Assembly (NCBI GenBank): GCA_964036295.1
Contig: OZ038462.1
Coordinates: forward strand, 17,241,264 to 17,305,263
Direction of reading: 5' to 3'
Origin: Plumapathes pennacea
Lineage: Eukaryota; Cnidaria; Anthozoa; Antipatharia; Myriopathidae
DNA length: 64,000 bases
How positions within the stretch are numbered: the first letter of the stretch is position 1; every line of letters begins with the position of its first letter. The position numbers and the translations under genes were made by a program. The notes beneath the pieces were generated by a model that ran no database searches, was not told the origin of the DNA, and was given only the letters and a program-made list of their open reading frames with translations. This document shows positions 1-10,048 of this stretch, piece after piece.

Positions 1-87
1 TCATCCCCAAATTGCAAACTCGTTGTTGAAATATTGGTATGGTTTATGTTTTGTGTGCTAAGTGTATTTACCTTTCTTAACTTTTAG

Positions 88-1089
88 GATTTGGTCAGGC
101 AAGTGGAGGAAGTGGTGGAGTCAACTAAGAAAATAAACTTCACCCTGAGGAACATTGTTTCAACTGTGTTTTTTGGCGACGTGGCCAAGGCATTTGAAGT
201 TGTTGCTTTAGTGAAGAGAAGTGGTGCCACACCAAAAGTTGGGTACGTTCACGTACCAGTAACAGCTGATTCTGGTAAGAAATCCAAATTTATAATATAT
301 TTGGAGAATACCTTAACATGCATGCTTATAACTTCTTTGGATATTTCATCCCCTGAACTGCCCACTGTGTTCCATACAGTGTACAGTACCTTTAACAACC
401 CATTTTCTTTTTCTCTTGCTTGCTGCTCTGCTTGGCTTTTGAATGTTGTACATTGTCCAAATAAACTGGGTAATAACATGAGCGTTTTACAACAGATTTA
501 ATTCCAAGCAGGCTTTTGACCCTCTCAACTTCATATTCTTATGACCTTGTTTTGTTCTAACCAGGGAGCTCACAAGGAATGCAGGAATCCATATGGGCTT
601 TCGAGGTGGAACATTTCTCTTTCTCTGGGAGTATTCTCCTGGAGCAAGTGAACTTTGCCACCACGGAAAGCAAGGCCAACTTTTTTACAGTGCCAGCATT
701 ACATTCCCTGGCAATGTGGATGTGGATTGTTGGGCACTTCAGCAAAGTGGGAGACACTTTGCTGGATGTTGGCTCGGATAATGGTAAGATAAATTGTTAT
801 AAATGCTTTCTACTTGTGAACGCTTTGTAATTGAATGATTATCACTGAAGCTACATGTACAGTACGTGATAAAAATATCACAAATTTTCTGTCACCTTAC
901 AGATTGCAACGCTTAAACTTTTGCCTTTTTTGTAAATTGATTTATTCTTGATCTTACTTTGTAGGTGTCGTGTCTGCTGCGTCAGTGTTATCGGGAAGGA
1001 ACTGCATGGCAGTCGTCAAGCCGCATAAGACGTCTGCCGTCAGTGAAGAGATCCGGAAGACGTTAAAGAACAGGTCAAGAAAGCTTTAG
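88..1089 (+). CDS. 3' end of a host DNA-methylase-like gene (three exons)
   Basis: Three exons are inferred at 88-274, 565-783 and 965-1089, each with canonical AG/GT borders (donors GTAAGA and GTAAGA). The phases agree: exon 1 ends in phase 1, exon 2 keeps phase 1, and exon 3 ends at TAG 1087-1089. The exon 2/3 junction reads GDTLLDVGSDNG and continues into a GRNC segment. This resembles the end of N4/N6 DNA methylases, where a DPF/VLD-type SAM motif (GxGxxxxAA) is followed by GR-x-C. The gene starts outside the window, so the catalytic DPPY-type motif cannot be checked. The protein could instead be another Rossmann methyltransferase. Exon structure is fairly well supported; function is moderate to low. 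Confidence 0.5.
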
Positions 1090-1247
1090 TAGCTTTTAAT
1101 GCATGACATTAAGTCCGCCACGGAATTCTGTGTGACGTAATATCTCCCGATTCAACCCATTCCTACTCCCGAACCAATTTTTTGCCTTAAAACGAACGGG
1201 AACGCCTGCAATGCAGGCTAGACTTTAGTCCTTAGATTTTACATGTA

Positions 1248-2910
1248 GATTACGTCCGACGGACTTAAATTTTCAACTGGACGATATTTGGTCATTTTGG
1301 CGGACCTTAGATTTGAATTACGTCCGACGGACTTGGAGATTTTCTTGACTAATACAGTGTGTGTTATGACGGACTTTTGTGATTACGTCCGACGGACTTA
1401 GATTTTCAACTGGACGATACTTGGTCATTTTGGCGGACCTTAGATTTAAATTACGTCCGACGGACTTGGAGATTTTCTTGTCTAATACAGTGTGTGTTAT
1501 GACGGACTTTTGTGATTACGTCCGACGGACTTCGATTTTCAAGTGGATGATATTTGGTCATTTTGGCGGACCTTAGGTTTGAATTACGTCCGACGGACTG
1601 GGAGATTTTCTTGTCTAATACAGTGTGTTTTGGCGGACTTTTGTGATTACGTCCGACGGACTTAGATTTTCAAGTGGATGATATTTGGTCATTTTGGCGG
1701 ACCTTAGATTTGAGTTACGTCCGACGTACTTGAAGATTTTCTTGTCTAATACAGTGTGTTATGACGGACTTTTGTGATTACGTCCGACGGACTTAGATTT
1801 TCAAGTGGACGATATTTGGTCATTTTGGCGGACCTTAGATGTGAATTACGTCCGACGGACTTGGAGATTTTCTTGTCTAATACAGTGTGTGTTTTGACGG
1901 ACTTTTATGATTACGTCCGACGGACTTAGATTTTCAAGTGGATGATATTTGGTCATTTTGGCGGACCTTAGAATTGAATTACGTCCGACGGACTTGGAGA
2001 TTTTCTTGTCTAATACAGTGTGTGTTTTGGCGGACTTTTGTGATTACGTCCGACGGACTTAGATTTTCAAGTGGACAATCTTTGGTCATTTTGGCGGACC
2101 TTAGATTTAAATTACGTCCGACGGACTTGGAGATTTTCTTGTCTAATACAGTGTGTTGTGACGGACTTTTGTGATTACGTCCGACGGACTTAGATTTTCA
2201 AGTGGACGATATTTGGTCATTTTGGCGGACCTTAGATGTGAATTACGTCCGACGGACTTGGAGATTTTCTTGTCTAATACAGTGTGTGTTTTGACGGACT
2301 TTTATGATTACGTCCGACGGACTTAGATTTTCAAGTGGATGATATTTGGTCATTTTGGCGGACCTTAGAATTGAATTACGTCCGACGGACTTGGAGATTT
2401 TCTTGTCTAATACAGTGTGTGTTTTGGCGGACTTTTGTGATTACGTCCGACGGACTTAGATTTTCAAGTGGACAATCTTTGGTCATTTTGGCGGACCTTA
2501 GATTTAAATTACGTCCGACGGACTTGGAGATTTTCTTGTCTAATACAGTGTGTTGTGACGGACTTTTGTGATTACGTCCGACGGACTTAGATTTTCAAGT
2601 GGACGATATTTGGTCATTTTGGCGGACCTTAGATGTGAATTACGTCCGACGGACTTGGAGATTTTCTTGTCTAATACAGTGTGTGTTTTGACGGACTTTT
2701 GTGATTACGTCCGACGGACTTAGATTTTCAAGTGGATGATATTTGGTCATTTTGGCGGACCTTAGACGTGAATTACGTCCGACGGACTTTTGTGATTACG
2801 TCCAACGGACTTAGATTTTTAAGTGGACGATATTTGGTTGTTTTGGCGGACCTTAGATTTGAGTTACGTCCGACGTACTTGAAGATTTTCTTGTCAACAT
2901 AGTGTGTATT
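1248..2910. repeat. Tandem satellite, ~132-bp unit, ~12-13 copies
   Basis: Each unit opens with GATTACGTCCGACGGACTTA, contains TTGGTCATTTTGGCGGACC and ends with TAATACAGTGTGTGTTTTG. Unit starts are seen near 1248, 1381, 1514, 1645, 1778, 1911, 2043, 2174, 2307, 2440, 2571 and 2704, so unit length alternates between 131 and 133 bp. The block at 1938-2174 recurs at 2335-2571 (offset 397 bp), showing a three-unit higher-order period. ORFs called across it are by-products of the repeat. Confidence 0.95.
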
Positions 2911-4754
2911 TTGACATGTTAAAGCAATAAACAATGTTTCATTTCAAAGGCTTGTGTGAGTGAGTCTGGCGACCTTCTGCTTTCCCCCCTATATCCTTTC
3001 CAAAACACATACATTTTGGAGACCTGCTTTTTATGGTCCGTCAAAAACAGCAGTCCTAACACTTCTTCATCTCATCCCTTTTCTTTTTGCTGAAAACAGC
3101 CCTTTTTGACGTAAAAACCCCGAACGTTGACCAGAGAATTTTACTTTGGAAAAATCGAAATTACTTTGGAACGCCTTAGTTGCACAGTACGCGAAGCGAT
3201 CACCAGAGGCACTCGCTCCAAATACATCGAGGTTCCACGGCTCGCAGCCTGCCGCCAGTAAACCGACCTGCTTCATGATACTCATGGCGGATCAGTTAGA
3301 AAGTGAAAAGAACAACTGTTCCGCCGCCATGACACCGACTAGTGCCCAGGCTTTCAAAGCCAAATTCCTGTTTTCCGCTTTGATCGGGTCAAAAGATTGA
3401 AAAGGCGCGAATATATTCAATAAGAATTTTCAAAAATGTTCAACTCGAGTCGGAAACTGTATGTGACCTCCAACGAAGAGTTTTTGAGTTTTTCGCTGAT
3501 TCTTTTTTTTTTTTTTCTTTCTTTTTTTTTTATCACTTTATATTCATATTTCCGACCATTCAGTACAAAAGTTTGTTTTCTGGTTAATTGGTACTAATTT
3601 TTCATTCTTTAAATAAATTTTACTGATTGACACGTGAATTAAACTCCCAGAACCAGTTTTCTGCAGGACTCAAATAGTGTTTTGTAACTGTATTGCAATG
3701 CTGAATGGCGGTTTATTGAACGCGAATCGACATACTTATTTACTTCATGTTATATTAGTGCGACATTGTTACAAGTGTTTCGCACACGCCAAATGCCATG
3801 GATACGGAGTACTGTAACTCGGACGACGTTCGCAAAATATCAAACCAAGTGTTCAGCGCAGCCTGCAAACTCTCTATGCAACTGAAAAGATAAGCTGTGA
3901 TTATCGTTGAACAAGAAAATGCCCCTTTCATATCCGGCCTAAAGATGGCCAATGAGAGAGAGAGGCATTGTTAATTGAATTTTCAATTTACTGTAAAGCT
4001 CACCAAGCCAAAATGATTAAGATGCTATTATTTACTTTGTGAACATAAGCTATTAATGGCGGACCAGCTTATTAAGTGATTTTCAGCACTCGCACGATGC
4101 TTCGGTGTTTTGTTGGCTGTGCACTGATGCTGTTTTTTGTTACCTGAAAATAAAGTGATTATATAATCCATTGATGTCAGTCAGTTGTGTTGACCAACAA
4201 TTTTACTTCACTCTTACATATTTACACATATATTTATATTTATTTCCTTTGCCGAGAAGAGTGGGGCAGGTGTTTGTCCCTATTTTCTTCTTCTTCTTTT
4301 CTTCTTGTTTCTTCTTTTCTTCTTCTTCTTTTTCTTTTTCTGCTTAATTGTTCTATCCGATTCTTCGGCGGCTAGGGCAGCTTCTTCAATTCCTCGCCCA
4401 AAATCATATCACAAAAGATAATTCCCAGCCGATCTTTTCATCAGCGGTTTTGGACGTCAGTCACTACGCAGAGAAACTGATGCCCGGCCCGTTGCTGAGT
4501 TCATTGAGTGACAGCTTAACTTCCGAAAGAAGCCTCATTCACAGTTTCGGTATAGCCAAATAGAAAATATGTTTGTGTAGTTATAGTTTTTTACTACTTA
4601 CACAGACCTATGTATTATTGTTTTGTTGTCTTATATAGTATTCGCATCAGTATGACTGCACGGCCGCGCTGGCAAACATGTGGACTGGTGGCGAAGTGAT
4701 GGCACCTGTTGAGTTCCTGTAAACACCAGGAAATAAGAAACTGGTTTGTTGATT
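2911..4754. other. Left host flank without recognisable gene
   Basis: No convincing coding region was seen. There is a T-rich run near 3505-3531 and a pyrimidine (TTC/CTT) low-complexity tract near 4285-4345. AATAAA-type signals occur near 2925 and 4148. Short ORFs here (3067-3400, 4187-4563) have no conserved look and are probably spurious. Confidence 0.6.
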
Positions 4755-4760
4755 AGTATA
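4755..4760. repeat. Target-site duplication, left copy (AGTATA)
   Basis: AGTATA directly precedes the left inverted repeat and recurs directly after the right one (34029-34034). A 6-bp duplication is what Polinton/Maverick integrases produce. Confidence 0.93.
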
Positions 4761-4924
4761 AGTAGTATGGGGTCCGAAAAATGACCCACTTTGCATACTA
4801 ATGAGATGCCTTACCCCCACCCCCTGGGAATGGTTTTTGTCACCCTAAAAACGGGAACTGAGGGGGTGGGGGTGGGGTGAATTTTGTCACTGTAGGAGGG
4901 GAACTGGGGTTGACCGGAAGTAGA
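4761..4924 (+). repeat. Left terminal inverted repeat (164 bp)
   Basis: This matches the reverse complement of 33847-34028 along its whole length, ending at the shared TTGACCGGAAGTAGA. The difference is mostly an indel of about 18 bp in a G-rich stretch near the inner end. It starts with AG, as Polinton termini usually do. Confidence 0.95.
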
Positions 4925-5159
4925 AAAAATGGGGTGTGCAAAGGGCGCCCTGGGGAGAGGGGGTAGTGGGGGAAATATGAGTTTTACTTACCATAGTGAG
5001 GTCAGGCGTTTTTTGCCTCGGTGGTTAATTTATTTTGGTCATTGTCGGACCGGGGATTCGAACTGTGGAAAGTTGAGAAAGGTTGCGGGTTAGAGGGAGT
5101 GGGGTTACACAGGGCGCCACAGCGCACCACCCTGAGGCAGAGTGAAGAAATAAAAGTTT

Positions 5160-5864
5160 TTATTGGTCATGTCCTTTACAAGAGTAGTTGCTTGTACAGG
5201 AAAAGCGGTTTAAACCGGTAAAACGAAGGTCTTCACAGCTGCAAAAAGGTCGTGTTTGGTGAACCAGATTTTGGTAACGATCACATAGGAGACAATAACT
5301 GTGTCCAACAGGATAGATAATGTGACTTGGAGTAGGAGTGATGGTACATCCGTCGGGGGGGCGAGCTGTTACATATTTCCCGTTCTCGACGTCGTTGACG
5401 ATGTCTTCAATTTGTTTCACTACACCGGTAGCGATTTCTGAGTCGGTGTTGAAGGCGTCTGTGTAGGAGGGATTCTCGATTTTTTCGTAGTAGTCTCGAG
5501 CAGTGGAATAGTTGGTGACGACCATGTTGAATTTACGGCGTTGTAGGTAACGCAACATGGCGTAGATGCAGCGGATGCACTGACTGTTAGGCGGTGTTTT
5601 GCTAGCATCTCGGCATTTGTCGTTTAGCCAGGTCAGGAAGCGTTCGGGTTTCGAGGGGCTTGCTAGTAGGACATGGAAGCGGACGTGTTCGCTGTCTTCT
5701 AGGATGATGTAGGATGGTTTCTGTTCTTCTAGTTCGAGTTGGTAAACCATCATCCGCGGGATAATTACTGGTGTCCGTGAGACGATGTAATCTGTCCATT
5801 CAACATCGTTTAGTTTAGCGGTAATTCCGAGCATGTTGTAGCAGCCAGCGAAGCCAGCATGCAA
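5160..5864 (-). CDS. Unknown accessory protein, 234 aa, Cys-rich C terminus
   Basis: This is the leftmost gene of the element and is transcribed toward the left terminus. The first ATG is at 5864. No known domain was recognised. The last 55 residues hold CxxC (YCLLC) and CxC (FCSCED) pairs plus later Cys residues, a possible zinc-binding tail. The centre is globular with no membrane segment. A TATA-like TTTATAAA (reading leftward) lies near 5959-5966, and the shared upstream region carries CCCACGTGGG palindromes, so it is probably expressed together with the rightward gene at 6422. Function is unknown. The reading frame is intact and the codon pattern looks genuine. Confidence 0.75.
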   Translation of the reverse strand: MHAGFAGCYNMLGITAKLNDVEWTDYIVSRTPVIIPRMMVYQLELEEQKPSYIILEDSEHVRFHVLLASPSKPERFLTWLNDKCRDASKTPPNSQCIRCIYAMLRYLQRRKFNMVVTNYSTARDYYEKIENPSYTDAFNTDSEIATGVVKQIEDIVNDVENGKYVTARPPDGCTITPTPSHIIYPVGHSYCLLCDRYQNLVHQTRPFCSCEDLRFTGLNRFSCTSNYSCKGHDQ

Positions 5865-6421
5865 AAATAAATGCCATAATAAAAATAAGGTATTCCGTTA
5901 ATTCCGATATGGACATGGAAAATAACGAATTTGTTAATGTTATATTTTAAAAAGCTGTTTATAAAGGTTTTTGCGTGCAACTATCCCACGTGGGTTTTAA
6001 AAATAAACTTGTTGACGCCGCTAATGAGTTCATTAGTGAAAGAATCCCACGTGGGGTTGTTGTTCTAGAAAGTTCTAGAAATAGAAAGTTCTAGAAAGTT
6101 CTTTCGCACTATAATGGGTTTTGGCCGGAAAACTACTTACAGACCGACGGAAAACTACTTACAGACCGGTTTGAGTTGGCCTCCACGTGGTGGGGATCTG
6201 ATTGGACTAGCAGCTTATATGTCAATCAAAGTGAGCACATGGTAATTTAGGCGCGAAATCATTCTTGGTTGTGAGTGGTGGGGGAGTTAAAACAGGTTTG
6301 AAACTGGATTTTTTGACAGCTAGTATAAAAACCATTCGCGCGTGAAATTTGACACCTTTTGACTTGGTTCCCAATCTAAACACTTCGTTTGCGATTAATC
6401 AACAAAGAAAAGAAAGAAAAG
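5865..6421. promoter_or_regulatory. Divergent promoter P1 with CACGTG palindromes
   Basis: Two perfect CCCACGTGGG decamers lie at 5985-5994 and 6046-6055, and CCACGTGG at 6183-6190. A TATAAAA box at 6324-6330 serves the rightward gene (ATG 6422), and TTTATAAA near 5959-5966 serves the leftward gene. A short direct repeat of GTTCTAGAAA occurs around 6062-6100. The arrangement matches the other three divergent promoters of the element. Confidence 0.7.
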
Positions 6422-7014
6422 ATGGCAGAGAATTACAGGGAAATGACCTGGGAGGCCATGGCACTGGAGATCGCATACGAGCTGGGACCTTACATATTAC
6501 CGGACGGTAAAAAGCCATATAACAGCCTTATCCGTGTTCTCAAAACACTCAACCCGCCGAGGATTTGCGAGGACCCAGATTGTCCTGCACACGCTGGCCA
6601 GCACTATATGGATGAGTGCCCTCAAAGACCGGCCATGGCGGTGTCCGTTAATCGGGTATTTGACGATGCTGCCGAGAAGCGCTCTGTCGTTACGGTAAAC
6701 AGCAGCATAAGCGAAGTGTCAGGCATCAGTCCATTGCTGTCTTCAGATACGGGAGCAGAAATGCTAGCGGCGTTGAACGACAACGATCCAATGCTAAGCG
6801 ATGCTGCCGCCACTGCCACTGGATCAGAGTTTAGCTTTGATAGCTATGCGTAAGTAGCTTGAATTAAAAATGATGTTTATGGTTTTTTTGCATCTTTTTC
6901 TTATTCATGTTTTTTACTTATAGCACTGCACCATATATTGACGACGCCGCTGTGAAAGCGTGGTGCGAGGGGGAGACGACGACGCCTGTTGCTGGCCTGG
7001 AAGGTCCATCTTGA
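6422..7014 (+). CDS. Accessory protein, probably spliced (exons 6422-6849 and 6924-7014)
   Basis: The ATG at 6422 is chosen because the upstream in-frame extension starts with TTG. Unspliced, the frame stops at 6853, but that stop sits inside a canonical donor GTAAGT (6850-6855). A T-rich tract and an acceptor TTATAG end at 6923, giving a 74-nt intron and about 29 more codons to TGA 7012-7014. The protein has an early CxxxxC-H cluster (CEDPDCPAHAG) and an acidic, Ser/Ala-rich tail. It resembles no family I can name. The TGA overlaps the ATG of the next ORF (TGATG). Splicing is inferred from signals and phase only. Confidence 0.6.
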
Positions 7015-7244
7015 TGGATTCGGAGGATGAAGCAGGTCCTCGCATTATCACCGAGGATGAATTCAAGGGGACGGCTGATGCCGTCCAAAACCTTTTGGAC
7101 GCGTTCAATGCGGTGACAGGAAGTCACAGTAGGGGATGCATTTCTGCATTCGACAATTTTGGTGTTGATAATTTTAATTGTCAACACGGTGCCCAGCACT
7201 GTTCATGTAGGGCAGATTTTGATCACAACCACGGCGTGTGTTAA
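7014..7244 (+). CDS. Small Cys/His-rich protein, 76 aa
   Basis: The ATG at 7014 overlaps the stop of the spliced upstream frame as TGATG, an arrangement compatible with termination-reinitiation on one mRNA. The N-terminal half is acidic. The C-terminal half is rich in Cys and His (motifs NCQHGAQHCSC and HNHGVC), suggesting metal binding. An AATAAA-rich stretch follows at about 7290-7300. Function is unknown. It could instead be an alternative 3' exon of the upstream gene, but no good acceptor in the right phase is visible. Confidence 0.5.
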   Translation: MDSEDEAGPRIITEDEFKGTADAVQNLLDAFNAVTGSHSRGCISAFDNFGVDNFNCQHGAQHCSCRADFDHNHGVC

Positions 7245-7338
7245 GTGTATTTTTATCTTTTGTCTTTGATCTTTTACCTTTTTGATGTAAATAAAAATAA
7301 AAGCAAACAACATGTGCTCACATGGACCGCACACAAAA

Positions 7339-7434
7339 ATTTCTCTTCTGGTACTCTCTTCGGAGAGGTCGGTTCGATTCCGGCGGGAAATCTATAACTT
7401 TGCGATCTGCTGACACACCATCACATGATTTTTT
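7339..7434 (+). ncRNA. Candidate tRNA-like RNA polymerase III small RNA
   Basis: GGTTCGATTCC at 7371-7381 is a perfect B box (T-psi-C arm): stem GTCGG/CCGGC with a 7-nt loop TTCGATT at 7368-7384. A 7-bp acceptor-like stem pairs ATTTCTC (7339-7345) with GGGAAAT (7385-7391). Between them a 5-bp hairpin CTCTC/GAGAG is capped by UUCG (7354-7367). A run of six T at 7429-7434 could end transcription. There is no D arm or anticodon arm, so it is not an ordinary tRNA. It lies between two accessory genes with no competing ORF. By analogy with adenovirus VA RNA it could be a viral polymerase III transcript. This is a structure-based inference only. Confidence 0.45.
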
Positions 7435-7501
7435 GAAAATAGTTCATAAATAGAAATCAGAAAATAAAATTTGAATCAGTTGTGGGTTTCTGTCTTTTGA
7501 G

Positions 7502-7981
7502 ATGGAGGTGAGCGAGCCGGTTCCAAAGAAAGTTAAAACGGAGGAGAAGGGAGAGGAGACAGAGGAGAAGAAGGAGAAGAAGGAGAAGAGGAAGGAGAAA
7601 ATAGTGAAGAAGAGAAGGAAAAATAAAATAGTAAGACCTGCTGCTGTCATTGGAAAAGTCAGCTTGAAATATGTGGGGAGACGAAAATACGAAAAATTAA
7701 CGGCTGACGATGATTTGGCGGATTTTCGAGAGATGCACGATCTGATTCACGAGCAGCGAAAAAAATGGCGAGAAGATGCAGCTATTAGAAAATACTGGGT
7801 GAAGGGAAACGAACGCGACAAGCAGCGATTTATCTGGAGTGAAATGAGCGCTCTACGGGCTGCACGGTACAGCGATCGTCAGCTCGAATTGATGAACAAG
7901 TACTGGGAGGAGAGCGACTGGTTGGAGGAGCAAGAAGAACTGTTTAAAGAAGCGTGTTATAAATTAAGTTTAGTAGATTAA
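7502..7981 (+). CDS. Highly charged accessory protein, 159 aa
   Basis: The ATG at 7502 follows CATAAATA at about 7444-7451, which resembles the element's TATA boxes. The N-terminal 45 residues are almost all Lys/Glu/Arg with a likely nuclear localisation signal (PKKVK, then KKRRKNK). The rest is helical, acidic/basic and rich in Trp/Tyr/Glu (several W-x-x-E/D patterns). No enzyme motif was seen. A nuclear, nucleic-acid- or chromatin-binding role is possible. The reading frame is intact. Confidence 0.7.
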   Translation: MEVSEPVPKKVKTEEKGEETEEKKEKKEKRKEKIVKKRRKNKIVRPAAVIGKVSLKYVGRRKYEKLTADDDLADFREMHDLIHEQRKKWREDAAIRKYWVKGNERDKQRFIWSEMSALRAARYSDRQLELMNKYWEESDWLEEQEELFKEACYKLSLVD

Positions 7982-8091
7982 GGACTAAGAAATGGTAAAC
8001 ACAAGTTGATTTTAAAAACAGTGTTTTTATTCATGTTTGTTTACATGATTTCAAAATAAAACAAACTTATGCAATATCGTCTTTGTTCTTT

Positions 8092-8944
8092 TCATATACA
8101 ATATAATCCAGAATGACTTGTAGTTTCTCTTCGAACCATTTCTTCTTCCAGTTCAGGGCTGTCTTTACACAGACCAAACATCCACCAGACAAAGTCTTCG
8201 CGCGTGGTTGCTTTCGACTCTTCGACCCAATCCATCAATTGCCGAAAACGCTCGACTTCATTATCCCAATCGGGGTTTATGTCTGGAGTTGGATAGAACA
8301 GATCCTTTACATCCTCTGCGATCTCTCGTTTCAGCATGCTGATATCCAGTTCCAATAGTTGTTTCTCTTGAATTAGGCGTTGCTTTTCTGTAGCGATCTT
8401 TTTCTTTAACCATTGCGCGCCTTCCTCGCTTTCTTTTAATTCCTGGATTTTGCTTTCATCTTTTCATGGCTGCTGTCGTTGTAGCAGCTGGGAGGTGTTA
8501 TTTTTCCCAAGTACACCCAGTCGATCTCTTCTTGGTAGCGGTTGCAGTAGGCATTGACTTCATCGTCGGTGAGCGTTTCTTGTTGTCGGTGATAGAGTAG
8601 AATAGACTGATCAATGTGTTTTTCCCAGTTGAAATCATTGATCGCATCTTTTCCCCACTCATTTTGCCAGACAATTTGTTTCTGTTTTTTGGCTGGCGGT
8701 TCATTCTCGTCGGAGTTTTGGCGGCGTTTCAAGGGTTTGAGCGGTTTGCTCATCTTCGACATTTTTTGAGACATCGCTGTTTCCTTCGTCTTCGTCTGAT
8801 TTGGAGTCGAAGTTTTTGCCGTATAATTTCTTTTTCGAGTGAATCAGCGAGAGTTGAGAGTGCTTGTACTTTCAATCTTAATTGAGTTTGAATTTGTTCT
8901 TTCTCTTCTAATCGTGTTTGAATCTTCTTTAGCACTTCATCCAT
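8092..8944 (-). pseudogene. Coiled-coil accessory gene broken by frameshifts
   Basis: Three overlapping minus-strand frames look like pieces of one protein: 8944-8750 (coiled coil from ATG 8944), 8774-8436 (basic then acidic, with PPAKKQKQ-type nuclear signal) and 8355-8092, whose coiled coil stays open upstream without an ATG. At each junction the neighbouring frame continues with normal-looking protein composition while the current frame becomes Arg-rich or stops, which indicates at least two frame changes. The second junction sits in an A-rich stretch near 8465. The pieces could be real overlapping genes, but the missing ATG for the last piece argues for breakage or assembly indels. Function is unknown. 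Confidence 0.55.
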
Positions 8945-9164
8945 GCTGTGAAAATAATTACAGTGCGTTATTGTATTTATGGAATAAATAATACCACGTG
9001 GGATGATGTCACATGAATTTTATTTTTGACAAACAATGTATTTTTAGACAAACATGTATTTTTAGATAACCCACGTGGGCTGCGTTATGCACGTGTGTCT
9101 GACGTAAGCATATTCTTGTTATAAAAAGAGCGGTTTTTGGAGAAGTCAGCACAAAACTGTGATC
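8945..9164. promoter_or_regulatory. Divergent promoter P2 with CACGTG palindromes
   Basis: CCACGTGGG at 8994-9002 is followed by ATGATGTCAC (CRE-like). CCCACGTGGG lies at 9070-9079, CACGTG at 9090-9095 and a TGACGTAA half-CRE near 9100. TATAAAAA at about 9120-9127 lies 38 bp before the rightward ATG at 9165. The layout mirrors P1, P3 and P4. Confidence 0.7.
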
Positions 9165-10048
9165 ATGGCTGATGGAAGAAGAACAACAAGAAATCAAGTA
9201 AGTATTTTCTTGTTTTTTCGACGGCGTTTTCTACGATCTTTACGCCGTTTTTGACTGTTGCGGTATAATCGATCAAAGATATCGCTCCATTCATCGTCGG
9301 GGCGAATAGCTGGGTAGCGGGCTTTATGTTTGCCTTTTTTGCTAAAGACACGATTCCATTCGTCATTGCTTTGTTTTGTTTTCTTTTTCTTTGGCGGCGA
9401 TGGTGTTTTTCGGCGGGGTACGGGGAGGTCAAGCCCTCTCATTGGTGTGTGTTCAATCGAGGGTTGATTATCTGATTGAAGTCCTTGGATTAAGTCAGTG
9501 GCAGCTTGTTCCATGTTAGCAGTTGCGCGTATATTATTTGCTAAGTTAGCCAGCGCGTTGTAATCCATCACGAATGATGATAATTGTAAAATGTATTAAA
9601 TTTATAGACATACCAAGGACGCGATCAAGGCAGAGGAGGAAGGGGTAGAGAAAGTCAGCCCACCCAAGATTCCGTTTCAGATGCCGTGGAGGCAGGGCCG
9701 TCCGAAATTGTGTTTGAGGTAAATACTTTTTAAATTTAATAATTAGTTAAATGACAACAAATGCAACTGAAAAATGTTGCAATGTTAATGGTTTGGTTTT
9801 CTCGTCTTATTCAGGACGGTCGATGGAAAGCCAATGATCTTCCTCAAATAGAGATGGGAAATACTTCTAAGCCACCATTCAAGTGGGGAAAGTTTAAGTG
9901 GGCCAAGGGAAAGCGGCGCAAGTTTTTGAATAATATCGAAGTGTCACGCGTGGCTTGCAAGAAGCTGTTTCCTAATGAAAAGTATATGTGCGAGGTGAAG
10001 AAAGATAAGGTGGTGGAAAAGGGGCGCTGGGACGGTGTTGGTGGATGA
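9165..10048 (+). CDS. Spliced accessory gene, three exons (125 aa product inferred)
   Basis: Exons are inferred at 9165-9197 (11 codons ending at donor GTAAGT), 9608-9718 (acceptor TTTATAG, donor GAG/GTAAAT) and 9815-10048 (acceptor TTATTCAG). All junctions are phase 0 and the frame stays open to TGA 10046-10048. Exon 1 is basic, exon 2 holds a Gly/Arg-rich RGG-like patch and an acidic stretch, and exon 3 is Lys/Trp-rich. A separate antisense gene (9194-9571) lies inside intron 1. The stop overlaps the next ATG (ATGA at 10045-10048). The RG-rich and Lys-rich segments suggest nucleic-acid binding, but the function is unknown. Evidence is splice signals and phase, not transcripts. Confidence 0.6.
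9194..9571 (-). CDS. Basic protein, 125 aa, inside an intron of the opposite gene
   Basis: The ATG is at 9571 (or the next codon). The C-terminal 60 residues are strongly basic, with a Pro/Lys stretch (SPPKKKK) and a W-x-x-(I/V)-F repeat: NDEWNRVF and then DDEWSDIFDRLYRN, followed by an Arg/Lys run. The second repeat resembles the end of the proteins at 10946-11203 and 11250-11660, so the three may be distant paralogues. Its TATA box (CTATAAAT reading leftward, about 9601-9607) is the reverse complement of the splice acceptor of the rightward gene. Likely a nuclear or DNA-associated protein; function unknown. Confidence 0.65.
   Translation of the reverse strand: MMDYNALANLANNIRATANMEQAATDLIQGLQSDNQPSIEHTPMRGLDLPVPRRKTPSPPKKKKTKQSNDEWNRVFSKKGKHKARYPAIRPDDEWSDIFDRLYRNSQKRRKDRRKRRRKNKKILT

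Noticed and set aside
1248-2910. CRISPR-like array
   Set aside because: The units are contiguous satellite repeats with no unique spacers, in animal DNA.
6960-7013. Upstream GTG start for the 7014 ORF
   Set aside because: The extension overlaps the inferred second exon in another frame and lacks ATG; ATG 7014 with the TGATG overlap is simpler.
7320-7440. Ordinary tRNA gene
   Set aside because: T arm and acceptor-like stem are present, but there is no D arm or anticodon arm and the distance between stems is too short.
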